From positions 1 to 6,520 of the forward strand of contig JBKECH010000104.1 of NCBI GenBank assembly GCA_047974415.1: a stretch of 6,520 bases of DNA. Direction: 5' to 3'. A model generated the notes under the pieces. That model was given only the letters and a program-made list of their open reading frames with translations. It searched no databases and was not told where the DNA came from. The position numbers and the translations under genes were made by a program. This document shows, piece after piece, positions 1-5,714 of the stretch; the stretch's first letter is position 1, and each line of letters starts with the position of its first letter. Source of the stretch: JBKEAJ01 sp047974415 (GTDB lineage Bacteria; Bacteroidota; Bacteroidia; Bacteroidales; Prolixibacteraceae).

Positions 1-1347
1 GGTGTTGACCCGAGAAGGGAAGAGTACGCTGGTTCAGAGGTCTCTGGTGCGGAAATGCCTGATTATAAGAGTAAATATTCTGCCCTCCAACAAGTGATAA
101 AAGATAATTATCAACTGTTCGAAGTAGATTATTACGGAGTGGACAACGACGACTACGTAGCAGGCGCAGGCTTCTGCTGCGAAAGTGGCGGCGCGAACAC
201 GAAGTCTATCCCTATTGGTGGCGACACCTACGAGAAGCTGCAATACTATTACCACCCCGACCATTTGGGTTCTGCTAGCTACATTACAAATTTAGACGGC
301 GAAGTGGTTCAGCACATCGAGTATGTGTCATTCGGCGAGGTTTTCCTTGAAGAAAGAAATAACACTTGGAACACGCCTTTCTTGTTTAATGGCAAGGAGT
401 ATGATGCAGAAACAGGGCTGTATTATTATGGGGCGAGGTATTATAATCCTAGAGCTAGTCAGTTTCTATCTGTTGACCCGTTAGCCGACCATCCAAATCA
501 GATAGGAATGTCGCCATATTCGGCAATGTGGAACAATCCAATTAGATATAATGACCCTGATGGTAGATGTCCTGAATGTCCTGATGGGATGTACTCTATA
601 CAAGGTGGAGACAATTTTTGGAATTTAGAAAATCAATGGGGCTTAGACCACGGTTCTTTAGCTCAATGGAACCCAGGATTAGACCCTTCAAATTTACAAG
701 TCGGTCAAAGTATCGTAGCGAACTCAGATATTGCTGTTAATAGTCCTTTTACAGTTTCATCAACTTCAACAACTTTCAAGACAGAAACAGTAACTACAAG
801 TTCAAATACTGTGAAATATGCAGGAGCAGCAGCAATAGCACTTGTTGCTGATGATGCTACAGTAATTGGTGTTGCTGATGACCCATTGTTAATTGGAGTA
901 GGTATTTGGGCGGTAGGTGCATTAATTTATGATGCTGCAAACTCTGGAACTTCAACTATTACAACACCAATTACAACAACTACAAATAATCCAGCACCGT
1001 TTAATTATGTTACATATACAAAAACAAGTGCAGATGGTCAAGTTTATGTGGGCAGAAGTAGTGGTTATGGAGACCCTGCAAGTATTGTAGCAAGAAGAGA
1101 TGCCAATCATCATATGACTGGATATGGAACAGCTACATTATCAACATTTGCACCCGCAACTATACCAGGCGGATACGCTACACGAGCTCTTGACCCATCA
1201 TATTGGGCAATAAGGGGAAGTGAGCAAGTTCAAATAGAAGCTTATAGAAAAGCAGGAATATCAGGTAATAGTATAAACGGTATAGGTCCGAATAATCCAA
1301 ATTTGCAGAAGTATTTAGATGCAGCGAAAAATGTATTGAAACAATAA
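1..1347 (+). CDS. RHS-repeat polymorphic toxin, C-terminal part (LysM-like module, putative GIY-YIG-like nuclease tip)
   Basis: The frame is open from the first base, and the first ATG (position 55) lies mid-domain without a ribosome site, so the gene starts upstream; 448 residues are visible. Seen, in fragment numbering: the RHS core with HPDHLGS at 85-91, YDAETGLYYYGARYYNP at 134-150 and NDPDG at 184-188; a LysM-like segment at about 197-241 (YSIQGGDNFW then NPGLDPSNLQVGQ); a hydrophobic Ala/Gly-rich linker at about 272-311; and a tip at about 335-448. In the tip, VTY (337-339), nine residues, then YVG (349-351), followed by R365/R366, H370-H371, E408 and N423/N426, follow the order of GIY-YIG nuclease motifs. 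Known for the family: RHS proteins form a shell around a variable C-terminal toxin used against competing cells. Inferred: the tip is a DNase. GC by hand count falls from 66/120 at 121-240 to 45/120 at 961-1080, fitting a replaceable tip. No same-strand immunity gene follows. The RHS call is very secure, the nuclease call moderate. Confidence 0.93.
   Translation, partial: GVDPRREEYAGSEVSGAEMPDYKSKYSALQQVIKDNYQLFEVDYYGVDNDDYVAGAGFCCESGGANTKSIPIGGDTYEKLQYYYHPDHLGSASYITNLDGEVVQHIEYVSFGEVFLEERNNTWNTPFLFNGKEYDAETGLYYYGARYYNPRASQFLSVDPLADHPNQIGMSPYSAMWNNPIRYNDPDGRCPECPDGMYSIQGGDNFWNLENQWGLDHGSLAQWNPGLDPSNLQVGQSIVANSDIAVNSPFTVSSTSTTFKTETVTTSSNTVKYAGAAAIALVADDATVIGVADDPLLIGVGIWAVGALIYDAANSGTSTITTPITTTTNNPAPFNYVTYTKTSADGQVYVGRSSGYGDPASIVARRDANHHMTGYGTATLSTFAPATIPGGYATRALDPSYWAIRGSEQVQIEAYRKAGISGNSINGIGPNNPNLQKYLDAAKNVLKQ
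1335..1347 (+). repeat. 13-bp repeat ATTGAAACAATAA, copy 1, at the RHS stop codon
   Basis: This sequence, which ends in the RHS stop codon TAA (1345-1347), recurs exactly at 4628-4640. The unit contains a small inverted repeat, ATTG-AAA-CAAT. It could be an attachment-site core at the 3' end of the RHS gene, but by base composition about one 13-bp match is expected by chance in a window this size. Confidence 0.35.
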
Positions 1348-1352
1348 TAATT

Positions 1353-1373
1353 AAAGGGGCGAAACGCCCCTTT
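1353..1373. terminator. bidirectional intrinsic terminator
   Basis: A perfect hairpin with arms AAAGGGGCG (1353-1361) and CGCCCCTTT (1365-1373) and an AAA loop begins six bases after the RHS stop codon, which is followed in frame by a second TAA at 1348-1350. A T run continues to 1376 on the plus strand and a matching A-rich flank gives the minus strand a shorter T run. It therefore ends the RHS transcript and probably also the convergent transcript, whose stop codon (1375-1377) touches the T run. Confidence 0.9.
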
Positions 1374-1374
1374 T

Positions 1375-1836
1375 TTATTTCTTGTTCTCAAATTCTTTCA
1401 AAAGATGATTTAAAGTATTAATATCATCATCATTCAATAATCCTTCTTGTTCATAAGGTACAATTACATCAGTAATGAAATCATACTCTACCTTATTTTT
1501 TATCTTATTACGTTTTAAGATTTTTGTTAGCTTATTTTGTCTTTTATACGGTAGGTTACTTGTATTTATTTCTTTCCAAAAAAGATTTACAGTATCGCCA
1601 GTAGCCTCTTGGAAATAAGTAAAAACTTCTTCAACTATATATTTTAAACTACTAACTTTTTTAAACTGCGGTTCAGGATTTAAAGCCCTATTTCTTGCGT
1701 CTAAATAAGTATTGGTAATATGGTCAATGTGTGATTTATCAAACCCTTTTGGTGGGTGTTCTTGAAAAGCATTAATAGCAATATCAATTGCTTTGCTTAG
1801 ATTATTCGCTTGTTCTTCGTAAGATAATTTAGCCAT
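1375..1836 (-). CDS. hypothetical protein, repressor-linked, 153 residues
   Basis: I do not recognise this family. The protein is 153 residues, soluble by composition, rich in Lys, Asn and Glu, and looks largely helical; there is no signal peptide, membrane segment or obvious catalytic motif (no HExxH of an ImmA/IrrE partner). Its ATG (1836-1834) overlaps the TAA of the XRE gene by one base (TAATG), with no Shine-Dalgarno sequence, so it is probably translated by coupling with that gene. Context suggests an accessory to the repressor or to element maintenance. It faces the RHS toxin gene across a shared terminator, so an immunity role is possible in principle, but immunity genes normally lie on the toxin's own strand, and nothing in the sequence supports that role. 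The reading frame itself is credible because of its length, its coupling and its neat terminator. Confidence 0.75.
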   Translation of the reverse strand: MAKLSYEEQANNLSKAIDIAINAFQEHPPKGFDKSHIDHITNTYLDARNRALNPEPQFKKVSSLKYIVEEVFTYFQEATGDTVNLFWKEINTSNLPYKRQNKLTKILKRNKIKNKVEYDFITDVIVPYEQEGLLNDDDINTLNHLLKEFENKK

Positions 1837-2180
1837 TATAGAGCAGCAATATTTTTAAGTTTAACAGATTTAATAAAGCCGTCAAGTACGTGTAGTATAT
1901 GGCTTTTTTCTGAATTTTCCATTTTGTCCAGCTCTACCAATCTTTGAAGCATAACAGGGTCTTTAAAAAGGTCAGCTTTTTCAGTCTCGCCTAAAAGATA
2001 ACCTACCGTAGTATCGAGAAACCCTGCAATCTTTTTGGCTACCTCAATACTGGGTGTCATCTCATCACGTTCATATCTACCCACAACAGAAATAGAAGTA
2101 TTAAGCATTTTAGCCAAATCTTCCTGTGTCATCTTCCTTTCTTTGCGGAGAGTTGCTATTCTTTTACCGAAAGTATCCAT
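1836..2180 (-). CDS. XRE/Cro-CI family HTH transcriptional repressor
   Basis: A 114-residue DNA-binding protein. Residues 5-64 form a classic HTH_3 domain: IATLRKERKMTQEDLAKML carries helices 1-2, SISVVGRYERDEMTPS carries the recognition helix and the conserved turn, and TTVGYLLG closes the domain. The remaining 50 residues (DPVMLQRLVELDKMENSEK and onward) are helical and probably serve dimerisation; there is no LexA/CI-like Ser-Lys protease part, so RecA-dependent self-cleavage is not expected. The start at 2180 gives an N-terminus of normal family length. The gene is first in a two-gene unit, overlaps the next gene by one base, and is divergent from the primase gene. Its leader contains a 15-bp palindrome, so autorepression plus control of the primase-recombinase operon is likely (inference), in the manner of a phage lysogeny switch. 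Confidence 0.92.
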   Translation of the reverse strand: MDTFGKRIATLRKERKMTQEDLAKMLNTSISVVGRYERDEMTPSIEVAKKIAGFLDTTVGYLLGETEKADLFKDPVMLQRLVELDKMENSEKSHILHVLDGFIKSVKLKNIAAL

Positions 2181-2201
2181 AATTAAAAACTCTTAAAGGG
2201 C

Positions 2202-2212
2202 TTATTAAAACC
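2202..2212. repeat. direct repeat TTATTAAAACC, copy 1 (candidate operator half)
   Basis: The same 11 bases recur at 2255-2265, 53 bp away, which is close to five helical turns. Copy 1 overlaps the 15-bp palindrome in the repressor gene's leader. This phasing fits two sites bound on the same DNA face by a repressor, but binding is inferred. Confidence 0.5.
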
Positions 2213-2220
2213 GTGTTTTA
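2206..2220. promoter_or_regulatory. 15-bp palindrome, candidate XRE operator
   Basis: TAAAAC-CGT-GTTTTA is a perfect inverted repeat with six-base arms and a three-base spacer. It lies just downstream of the minus-strand -7 element (2239-2232), so it would cover the first transcribed bases of the repressor mRNA. The position suits an autorepression operator. Size and symmetry are typical of sites for dimeric XRE proteins; which protein binds is inference. Confidence 0.5.
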
Positions 2221-2231
2221 TACAATTAACA

Positions 2232-2263
2232 CAAAGATAAGACACTTTTACGAGTTATTAAAA
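2232..2263 (-). promoter_or_regulatory. promoter of the XRE repressor unit
   Basis: On the minus strand TATCTTTG (2239-2232) matches the Bacteroidota -7 consensus TAnnTTTG exactly. The -33 position has only a degenerate TTT (about 2263-2261) in place of TTG, so the promoter may be weaker than the divergent one or need help. The predicted start near 2226 gives a leader of roughly 45 bases. Confidence 0.65.
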
Positions 2264-2265
2264 CC
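2255..2265. repeat. direct repeat TTATTAAAACC, copy 2 (candidate operator)
   Basis: This is the second copy of the 11-bp sequence at 2202-2212. It covers the -33 region of the repressor promoter and ends ten bases before the -33 TTG of the primase promoter, so a protein bound here could influence both promoters. Confidence 0.5.
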
Positions 2266-2274
2266 TAATAGATT

Positions 2275-2304
2275 TTGTAAATAAATCCGAATAGAGTATC
2301 TTTG
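2275..2304 (+). promoter_or_regulatory. promoter of the primase-recombinase operon
   Basis: TTG at 2275-2277 (within TTTTG), a 19-base spacer and TATCTTTG at 2297-2304 match the Bacteroidota promoter pattern TTG, 17-23 bases, TAnnTTTG. The -7 octamer is identical to that of the divergent repressor promoter. The predicted start near 2310 leaves a leader of about 35-40 bases before the ATG at 2347. This also settles the start codon, because the in-frame TTG at 2302 lies inside the -7 element and would not be transcribed. Confidence 0.8.
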
Positions 2305-2306
2305 AG

Positions 2307-2333
2307 CCGTAAACGGTCTAAAAAATATTTTTT
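2307..2333 (+). promoter_or_regulatory. two short palindromes in the primase leader
   Basis: CCGT-AA-ACGG (2307-2316) sits at the predicted transcription start, and AAAAAATATTTTTT (2320-2333) is a perfect 14-bp self-complementary AT block. They may be an operator and a weak RNA hairpin or A-rich translation enhancer ahead of the ATG. In such AT-rich DNA the second could arise by chance. Confidence 0.3.
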
Positions 2334-2346
2334 AAAATTTTTCAAG

Positions 2347-4632
2347 ATGGAAATATCAGAGATAAAACAGAAGCTCACAATTGCACAGGTGCTACATTAT
2401 TACGGATTAAAGACAGACAAAAGCAATCGTTTAAACTGTCCTTTTCATCAAGATAAAACACCGAGCTTCCAAGTGTATTACAAAACCCAAACAGCTTACT
2501 GCTTTAGTTCCAATTGCAAAACACACGGCAATAGTATGGACGTGATAGATTTTATACTTCATAAAGAAAACAGCACCAAAGCAGAAGCCATTAACAAAGC
2601 CAAACAAATTTTAGGACATCAAGCACCTAAAAGAAAAGACCGCTATCAAAAAGATTTAAGCAAAAGCCAATTCTTGGCCAATATGTTCCAATACTTTAAA
2701 AATGCAGTACACAACAGTAAACCCGCCAAAGCCTATTTAGAAAGCAGATGCTTAGACTATAAAAAAATAGAAATCGGTTATAATGCAGGTCAGTTCCATC
2801 ACGGAGCAAGACGAGACGAAAACCTAATCAATGAATGCTTAAAATATGGATTACTTTTAGATAAGGGAATTACAGGAAGAACAGGAAATAAAGCCTATAC
2901 ACCTTTTGGAAAATGGGGAATTGTATTTGCATTAAAAGACAAAGAAAATCAAATCGTTAGCCTATACTTCAGAAGCACATTAGACAAAAAAGATAGCAAA
3001 CATTTTTATCTGAAGAACAGACAAGGTTTATATCCAAATTATCCAAGTAAGAACACAAAAAAACTGATTTTAACGGAAGCGATTATAGATGCAGCTTCAT
3101 TACTTCAAAATGGTCAAATAGCAAAGAATTACAGCATATTAGCTTGTTACGGAACGAATGGACTAACAGAAGAACATCAGACAGCAATCAAAGAATTAAA
3201 GCAGTTAGAAGAGATCATTTTTGCTTTTGATAACGACACGGCAGGAAAACAAGCCATAACCAAATATGCAAAGCTATTATTAGAAATTAAACCAGGAATA
3301 AAAATAAGTGTGTTAGAGCCTATCAATAAAGACATTAACGAAACTCTGCAATTACACAATGAAGAAATATTTATTGAATTATTAGACAAAAGAACAGATT
3401 TTTTATTTTCAAATGAAACAAAAATAACTGAACACAAAATAACAACTCAAGCCAATAACAGTATAGATTTTTTGAAAAGAAAACACTTACTCAAGAACCT
3501 AAACCAACTCATTGGAAAAGCAGGAATAGTAGGAGAAGAAAATAGCAGAATGTTACTGTTTTTAATCATCATTAGTTACCTCAATAAAAGCCCATTACAC
3601 GCATTAGTACAGGGAAGCTCTGGAAGTGGGAAAACACATATTATCAGTAGAATAGCGGATATGATGCCACAGGAAGATGTGTTGAGATTTACACGAATTA
3701 CAGAAAGCAGTTTGTACAACTGGGGCGAGTTCGATTTATTCCAAAAGGTAGTAATCATCGAAGATTTAGACGGTTTAAAAGAAGATGCATTATATGCTCT
3801 ACGTGAGTTTATCAGCAATCAAGTATTAAGAAGTTCAGTAACTATTAAGGACAAAAAAGGCAACAACAAATCCAGTCATAAAATCGTGAAAGGTCAGTTC
3901 AGCAGTTTATCAGCCACTACCAAAGGCGAAACCTATGAAGATAATATGAGCCGAAGTTTTTTAATAGCAGTAGATGAAAGCAAAGAGCAAACTAAAAGAA
4001 TTATCCAGTATCAGAACCGAAAAAATGCAGGAGAAATCGACCCACAGGAAAGCCAAAAAACCATACAATTTATACAGAGCATCATCAGAAATTTAAAGGT
4101 GTATGAAATTATCAATCCGTATGCAACAAGGTTACACTTACCCGAAAAAGTCCATAAAATAAGGCGGTTGAATGAAATGTATCAATCTGTAATCAAGCAA
4201 GTCACTTTTTTAAATCAATACCAAAGGAAGCTAACAAATAACAATCAACTCATTACAGAAATAGAAGACATAGAACAAGCCACAGAAATCCTATTTGAAA
4301 GTATTGTTTTAAAAGTGGATGAATTAGACGGCAGTTTACGACAGTTTTTTGAACGCTTAAAGAAGTATCTAAAAGGCGACAACAGGGAATTTACACAAAG
4401 GGAAATCAGACAAGAGTTAAACGTAAGTAAAGCCCAATGCAGTCGGTTTATTAATCAATTATTAGAACTGGAATACATCACATCAAAATTTGGCGGAAAT
4501 CTTAAAAAAGTAAGCTATAAAATAGACTACTGGGATAATCATCAGAAATTAAGAGCAGAAATCAAGGACTTTTTAATGAACCAAATACAAGCTATCAAAA
4601 ACAAAGAAATGCCTATGGTGGCTCACCATTGA
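2347..4632 (+). CDS. bifunctional primase-helicase: CHC2 zinc finger, Toprim, AAA+ ATPase, winged-helix-like C-terminus
   Basis: A 761-residue replication protein. Seen in order: CHC2 zinc finger with CPFHQDKTPSF (C31, H34) and CFSSNC (C52, C57), the second pair spaced C-x4-C rather than DnaG's C-x2-C; Toprim catalytic core with ILTEAIIDAA (E244), FAFDNDTAG (D295, D297) and KDIN (328-331); P-loop GSSGSGKT (423-430), Walker B VVIIEDLDG (E472, D473), an SATTKG sensor-like segment and NMSRSF (R536, candidate arginine finger); and a winged-helix-like segment, FTQREIRQELNVSKAQCSRF, from about 682. Family knowledge: CHC2-Toprim makes RNA primers and the AAA+ part would unwind DNA. The C-terminus may bind an origin (inference). 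This single-chain design recalls phage P4 alpha and points to autonomous replication of a mobile element. The ATG at 2347 is preferred: an in-frame TTG at 2302 is promoter DNA. It is the first gene of the operon with the two recombinases, divergent from the XRE gene. Confidence 0.9.
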   Translation: MEISEIKQKLTIAQVLHYYGLKTDKSNRLNCPFHQDKTPSFQVYYKTQTAYCFSSNCKTHGNSMDVIDFILHKENSTKAEAINKAKQILGHQAPKRKDRYQKDLSKSQFLANMFQYFKNAVHNSKPAKAYLESRCLDYKKIEIGYNAGQFHHGARRDENLINECLKYGLLLDKGITGRTGNKAYTPFGKWGIVFALKDKENQIVSLYFRSTLDKKDSKHFYLKNRQGLYPNYPSKNTKKLILTEAIIDAASLLQNGQIAKNYSILACYGTNGLTEEHQTAIKELKQLEEIIFAFDNDTAGKQAITKYAKLLLEIKPGIKISVLEPINKDINETLQLHNEEIFIELLDKRTDFLFSNETKITEHKITTQANNSIDFLKRKHLLKNLNQLIGKAGIVGEENSRMLLFLIIISYLNKSPLHALVQGSSGSGKTHIISRIADMMPQEDVLRFTRITESSLYNWGEFDLFQKVVIIEDLDGLKEDALYALREFISNQVLRSSVTIKDKKGNNKSSHKIVKGQFSSLSATTKGETYEDNMSRSFLIAVDESKEQTKRIIQYQNRKNAGEIDPQESQKTIQFIQSIIRNLKVYEIINPYATRLHLPEKVHKIRRLNEMYQSVIKQVTFLNQYQRKLTNNNQLITEIEDIEQATEILFESIVLKVDELDGSLRQFFERLKKYLKGDNREFTQREIRQELNVSKAQCSRFINQLLELEYITSKFGGNLKKVSYKIDYWDNHQKLRAEIKDFLMNQIQAIKNKEMPMVAHH
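4616..4628. repeat. 13-bp palindromic repeat TGGTGGCTCACCA, copy 1
   Basis: This GC-rich inverted repeat has arms ATGGTG and CACCAT (4615-4620, 4624-4629) and a GCT loop at the extreme 3' end of the primase gene, where it encodes MVAHH. The same 13 bases recur at 5426-5438 in another reading frame, so protein homology does not explain the match. Confidence 0.4.
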
Positions 4633-4640
4633 AACAATAA
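4628..4640 (+). repeat. 13-bp repeat ATTGAAACAATAA, copy 2, at the primase stop codon
   Basis: Identical to 1335-1347. Here it spans the primase stop codon TGA (4630-4632) and lies ten bases before the inverted-repeat cluster at 4650. The two copies bracket the 153-residue gene, the XRE gene and the primase gene. An attachment-site role is conjecture. Confidence 0.35.
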
Positions 4641-4730
4641 GAAACGATTTTGGAACAATTGTTTTAACTGTAAACAACTCATTATCAATTGTTAAAAAGT
4701 TGTTTTATAAAGATTGTTCCAAGTTCCAAG
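4633..4730. repeat. nested inverted repeats and TTGTT/AACAA array; candidate origin or recombination site
   Basis: This non-coding gap between the primase and the recombinases is highly structured. Outer arms TTGGAACAAT (4650-4659) and ATTGTTCCAA (4713-4722) are perfect 10-bp inverted repeats. Inside them AAACAACT (4672-4679) pairs with AGTTGTTT (4698-4705). AACAATTGTT (4654-4663) is itself a palindrome, and CAATTGTT occurs twice (4656-4663, 4686-4693). The right arm continues into a tandem GTTCCAA-GTTCCAA (4716-4729). TTGTT or its complement AACAA occurs seven times in 4633-4718. Two readings fit: iterons bound by the primase-helicase's C-terminus (replication origin), or core and arm sites for the adjacent tyrosine recombinases. 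A terminator is unlikely, as the arms are AT-rich, far apart and lack a following T run. Confidence 0.6.
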
Positions 4731-4761
4731 ATATTGAGTAAGTAAAAGCATCATAAAGGTT

Positions 4762-4768
4762 AAAAAGG
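4762..4768 (+). promoter_or_regulatory. ribosome-binding-like site of the first recombinase
   Basis: AAAAAGG ends seven bases before the ATG at 4776, an acceptable spacing and better than any other site in the window. No TAnnTTTG element is seen in 4633-4775, so the gene is probably read through from the primase promoter. Confidence 0.5.
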
Positions 4769-4775
4769 TCATAGT

Positions 4776-5714
4776 ATGGGAGCGCCAAGCAAATACAAAA
4801 TCTATACAGCAACCTATCAAACAGAAGCCAAAAACTACAAAAAGCATTTAGATATTTTAGGACTGAAACCCGAAACTACACAAGCGAGATATTTATATCT
4901 AAAAGAGTTTTTTAGTTGGTTAGAGAAGAATAAAACCTTTGAAATAAAAGAAGTTACACCTAAAGAAATAGCACAGTACAACAGCTATGTAAAAAGCAAA
5001 ATCAGTCAAAGAACAGGAAAGCCATTAAAGCAAAAATCCGTTTACGACCATATGCGAAACCTACAACAATATTTAGGTTATTTATTAGAAATAGGAGAAC
5101 TTAAAATCAATCCTGCATCACATCTAAAATTTACACCAACTACCGAAAAAGTAGAGCGATTTATATTGAGCCAAGAGCAAATACAGGAACTCTACAAAGT
5201 AGCCAATTTAGAAGAAAGAAGCATTTTACACATTAGTTATGGTTGTGGATTAAGAGTACAGGAAATAAGCGATTTAAACAAAGAAGATTTACGACTGACA
5301 GAAAGCCTAATCATAGTACAGAAAGGGAAAAACAGTAAAAGAAGAATAGTTCCTATAAGTCAGAAAATAGCAGAAGATTTAACAGAATATATTGATTTAA
5401 TGAGCGGTAGAAAAATAATTGCCAGTGGTGGCTCACCACTATTTATACACTCAAAAGGTCAAAGAATGCAGGAATGGACACTGAACAAACGATTAAAAGA
5501 GTTGATTTTAAAAACAGAATTTGGAAAGGAACTATCTACTGAAGAACTGAACAAAATAGGCATCCATAATTTAAGGCACTCAATAGCAACACATCTTTTA
5601 GAAAACGGAATGAAGCTGGAGCAAGTACAAAAATTTTTAGGACACAGTCATATAGAAAGCACAGAAATTTACACGCATATAACTCAAAATCAAATCAATA
5701 ATATGGAAAGATGA
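4776..5714 (+). CDS. tyrosine recombinase / integrase, XerC/D-like, catalytically complete
   Basis: A 312-residue site-specific recombinase of typical XerC/D length. The N-terminal core-binding (SAM-like) domain is about residues 17-110 (TTQARYLYLKEFFSWLEKN, then KSVYDHMRNLQQYLGYLLE). The catalytic domain from about 130 has all expected residues: R160 in SYGCGLRVQE, K183 in VQKGKNSKRRIVP, H264 and R267 in IHNLRHSIATHLL, H290 in FLGHSH, and the nucleophile Y299 in TEIYTH. Known chemistry: a 3'-phosphotyrosyl intermediate and Holliday-junction exchange without high-energy cofactors. It lies 143 bp after the primase gene, next to the inverted-repeat cluster that could be its DNA site, and overlaps the next recombinase gene by ATGA. 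It is likely the active integrase/excisionase of the element, probably working with its neighbour. Confidence 0.93.
   Translation: MGAPSKYKIYTATYQTEAKNYKKHLDILGLKPETTQARYLYLKEFFSWLEKNKTFEIKEVTPKEIAQYNSYVKSKISQRTGKPLKQKSVYDHMRNLQQYLGYLLEIGELKINPASHLKFTPTTEKVERFILSQEQIQELYKVANLEERSILHISYGCGLRVQEISDLNKEDLRLTESLIIVQKGKNSKRRIVPISQKIAEDLTEYIDLMSGRKIIASGGSPLFIHSKGQRMQEWTLNKRLKELILKTEFGKELSTEELNKIGIHNLRHSIATHLLENGMKLEQVQKFLGHSHIESTEIYTHITQNQINNMER
5426..5438. repeat. 13-bp palindromic repeat TGGTGGCTCACCA, copy 2
   Basis: Inside the first recombinase gene the repeat extends to seven-base arms AGTGGTG (5424-5430) and CACCACT (5434-5440) around GCT. It encodes SGGSPL, a frame different from copy 1. 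It is locally GC-rich in an AT-rich gene. Confidence 0.4.

Noticed and set aside
55..57. ATG as the true start of the RHS gene
   Set aside because: The frame stays open to the window edge, no ribosome site precedes the ATG, and an RHS gene has a long N-terminal part missing here.
34..264. Minus-strand open frame opposite the RHS core
   Set aside because: It is antisense to a clear conserved domain, has a low-complexity Val/Ile-rich product and lacks start signals. The minus-strand frames at 3177-3437, 3576-3818 and 6280-6519 are shadows for the same reason.
529..537. TGGAACAAT in the RHS core matching the outer arm of the 4650 repeat
   Set aside because: It is only nine bases, explained by the conserved MWNNP codons, and the RHS frame runs through without any junction.
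2302..2346. Upstream in-frame TTG start that would add 15 residues to the primase
   Set aside because: The TTG is part of the -7 promoter element TATCTTTG (2297-2304), so it would precede the transcription start. The added residues are only basic/aromatic AT-rich codons, and the ATG at 2347 begins directly before the family's usual N-terminus.
4650..4722. Inverted repeat as a transcription terminator after the primase
   Set aside because: The arms are AT-rich and 53 bases apart with no following T run, and the recombinases appear to lack their own promoter, so read-through is likely.
4633..4730. CRISPR array
   Set aside because: The repeats are short, mixed in orientation and unevenly spaced, without repeat-spacer regularity and without cas genes.
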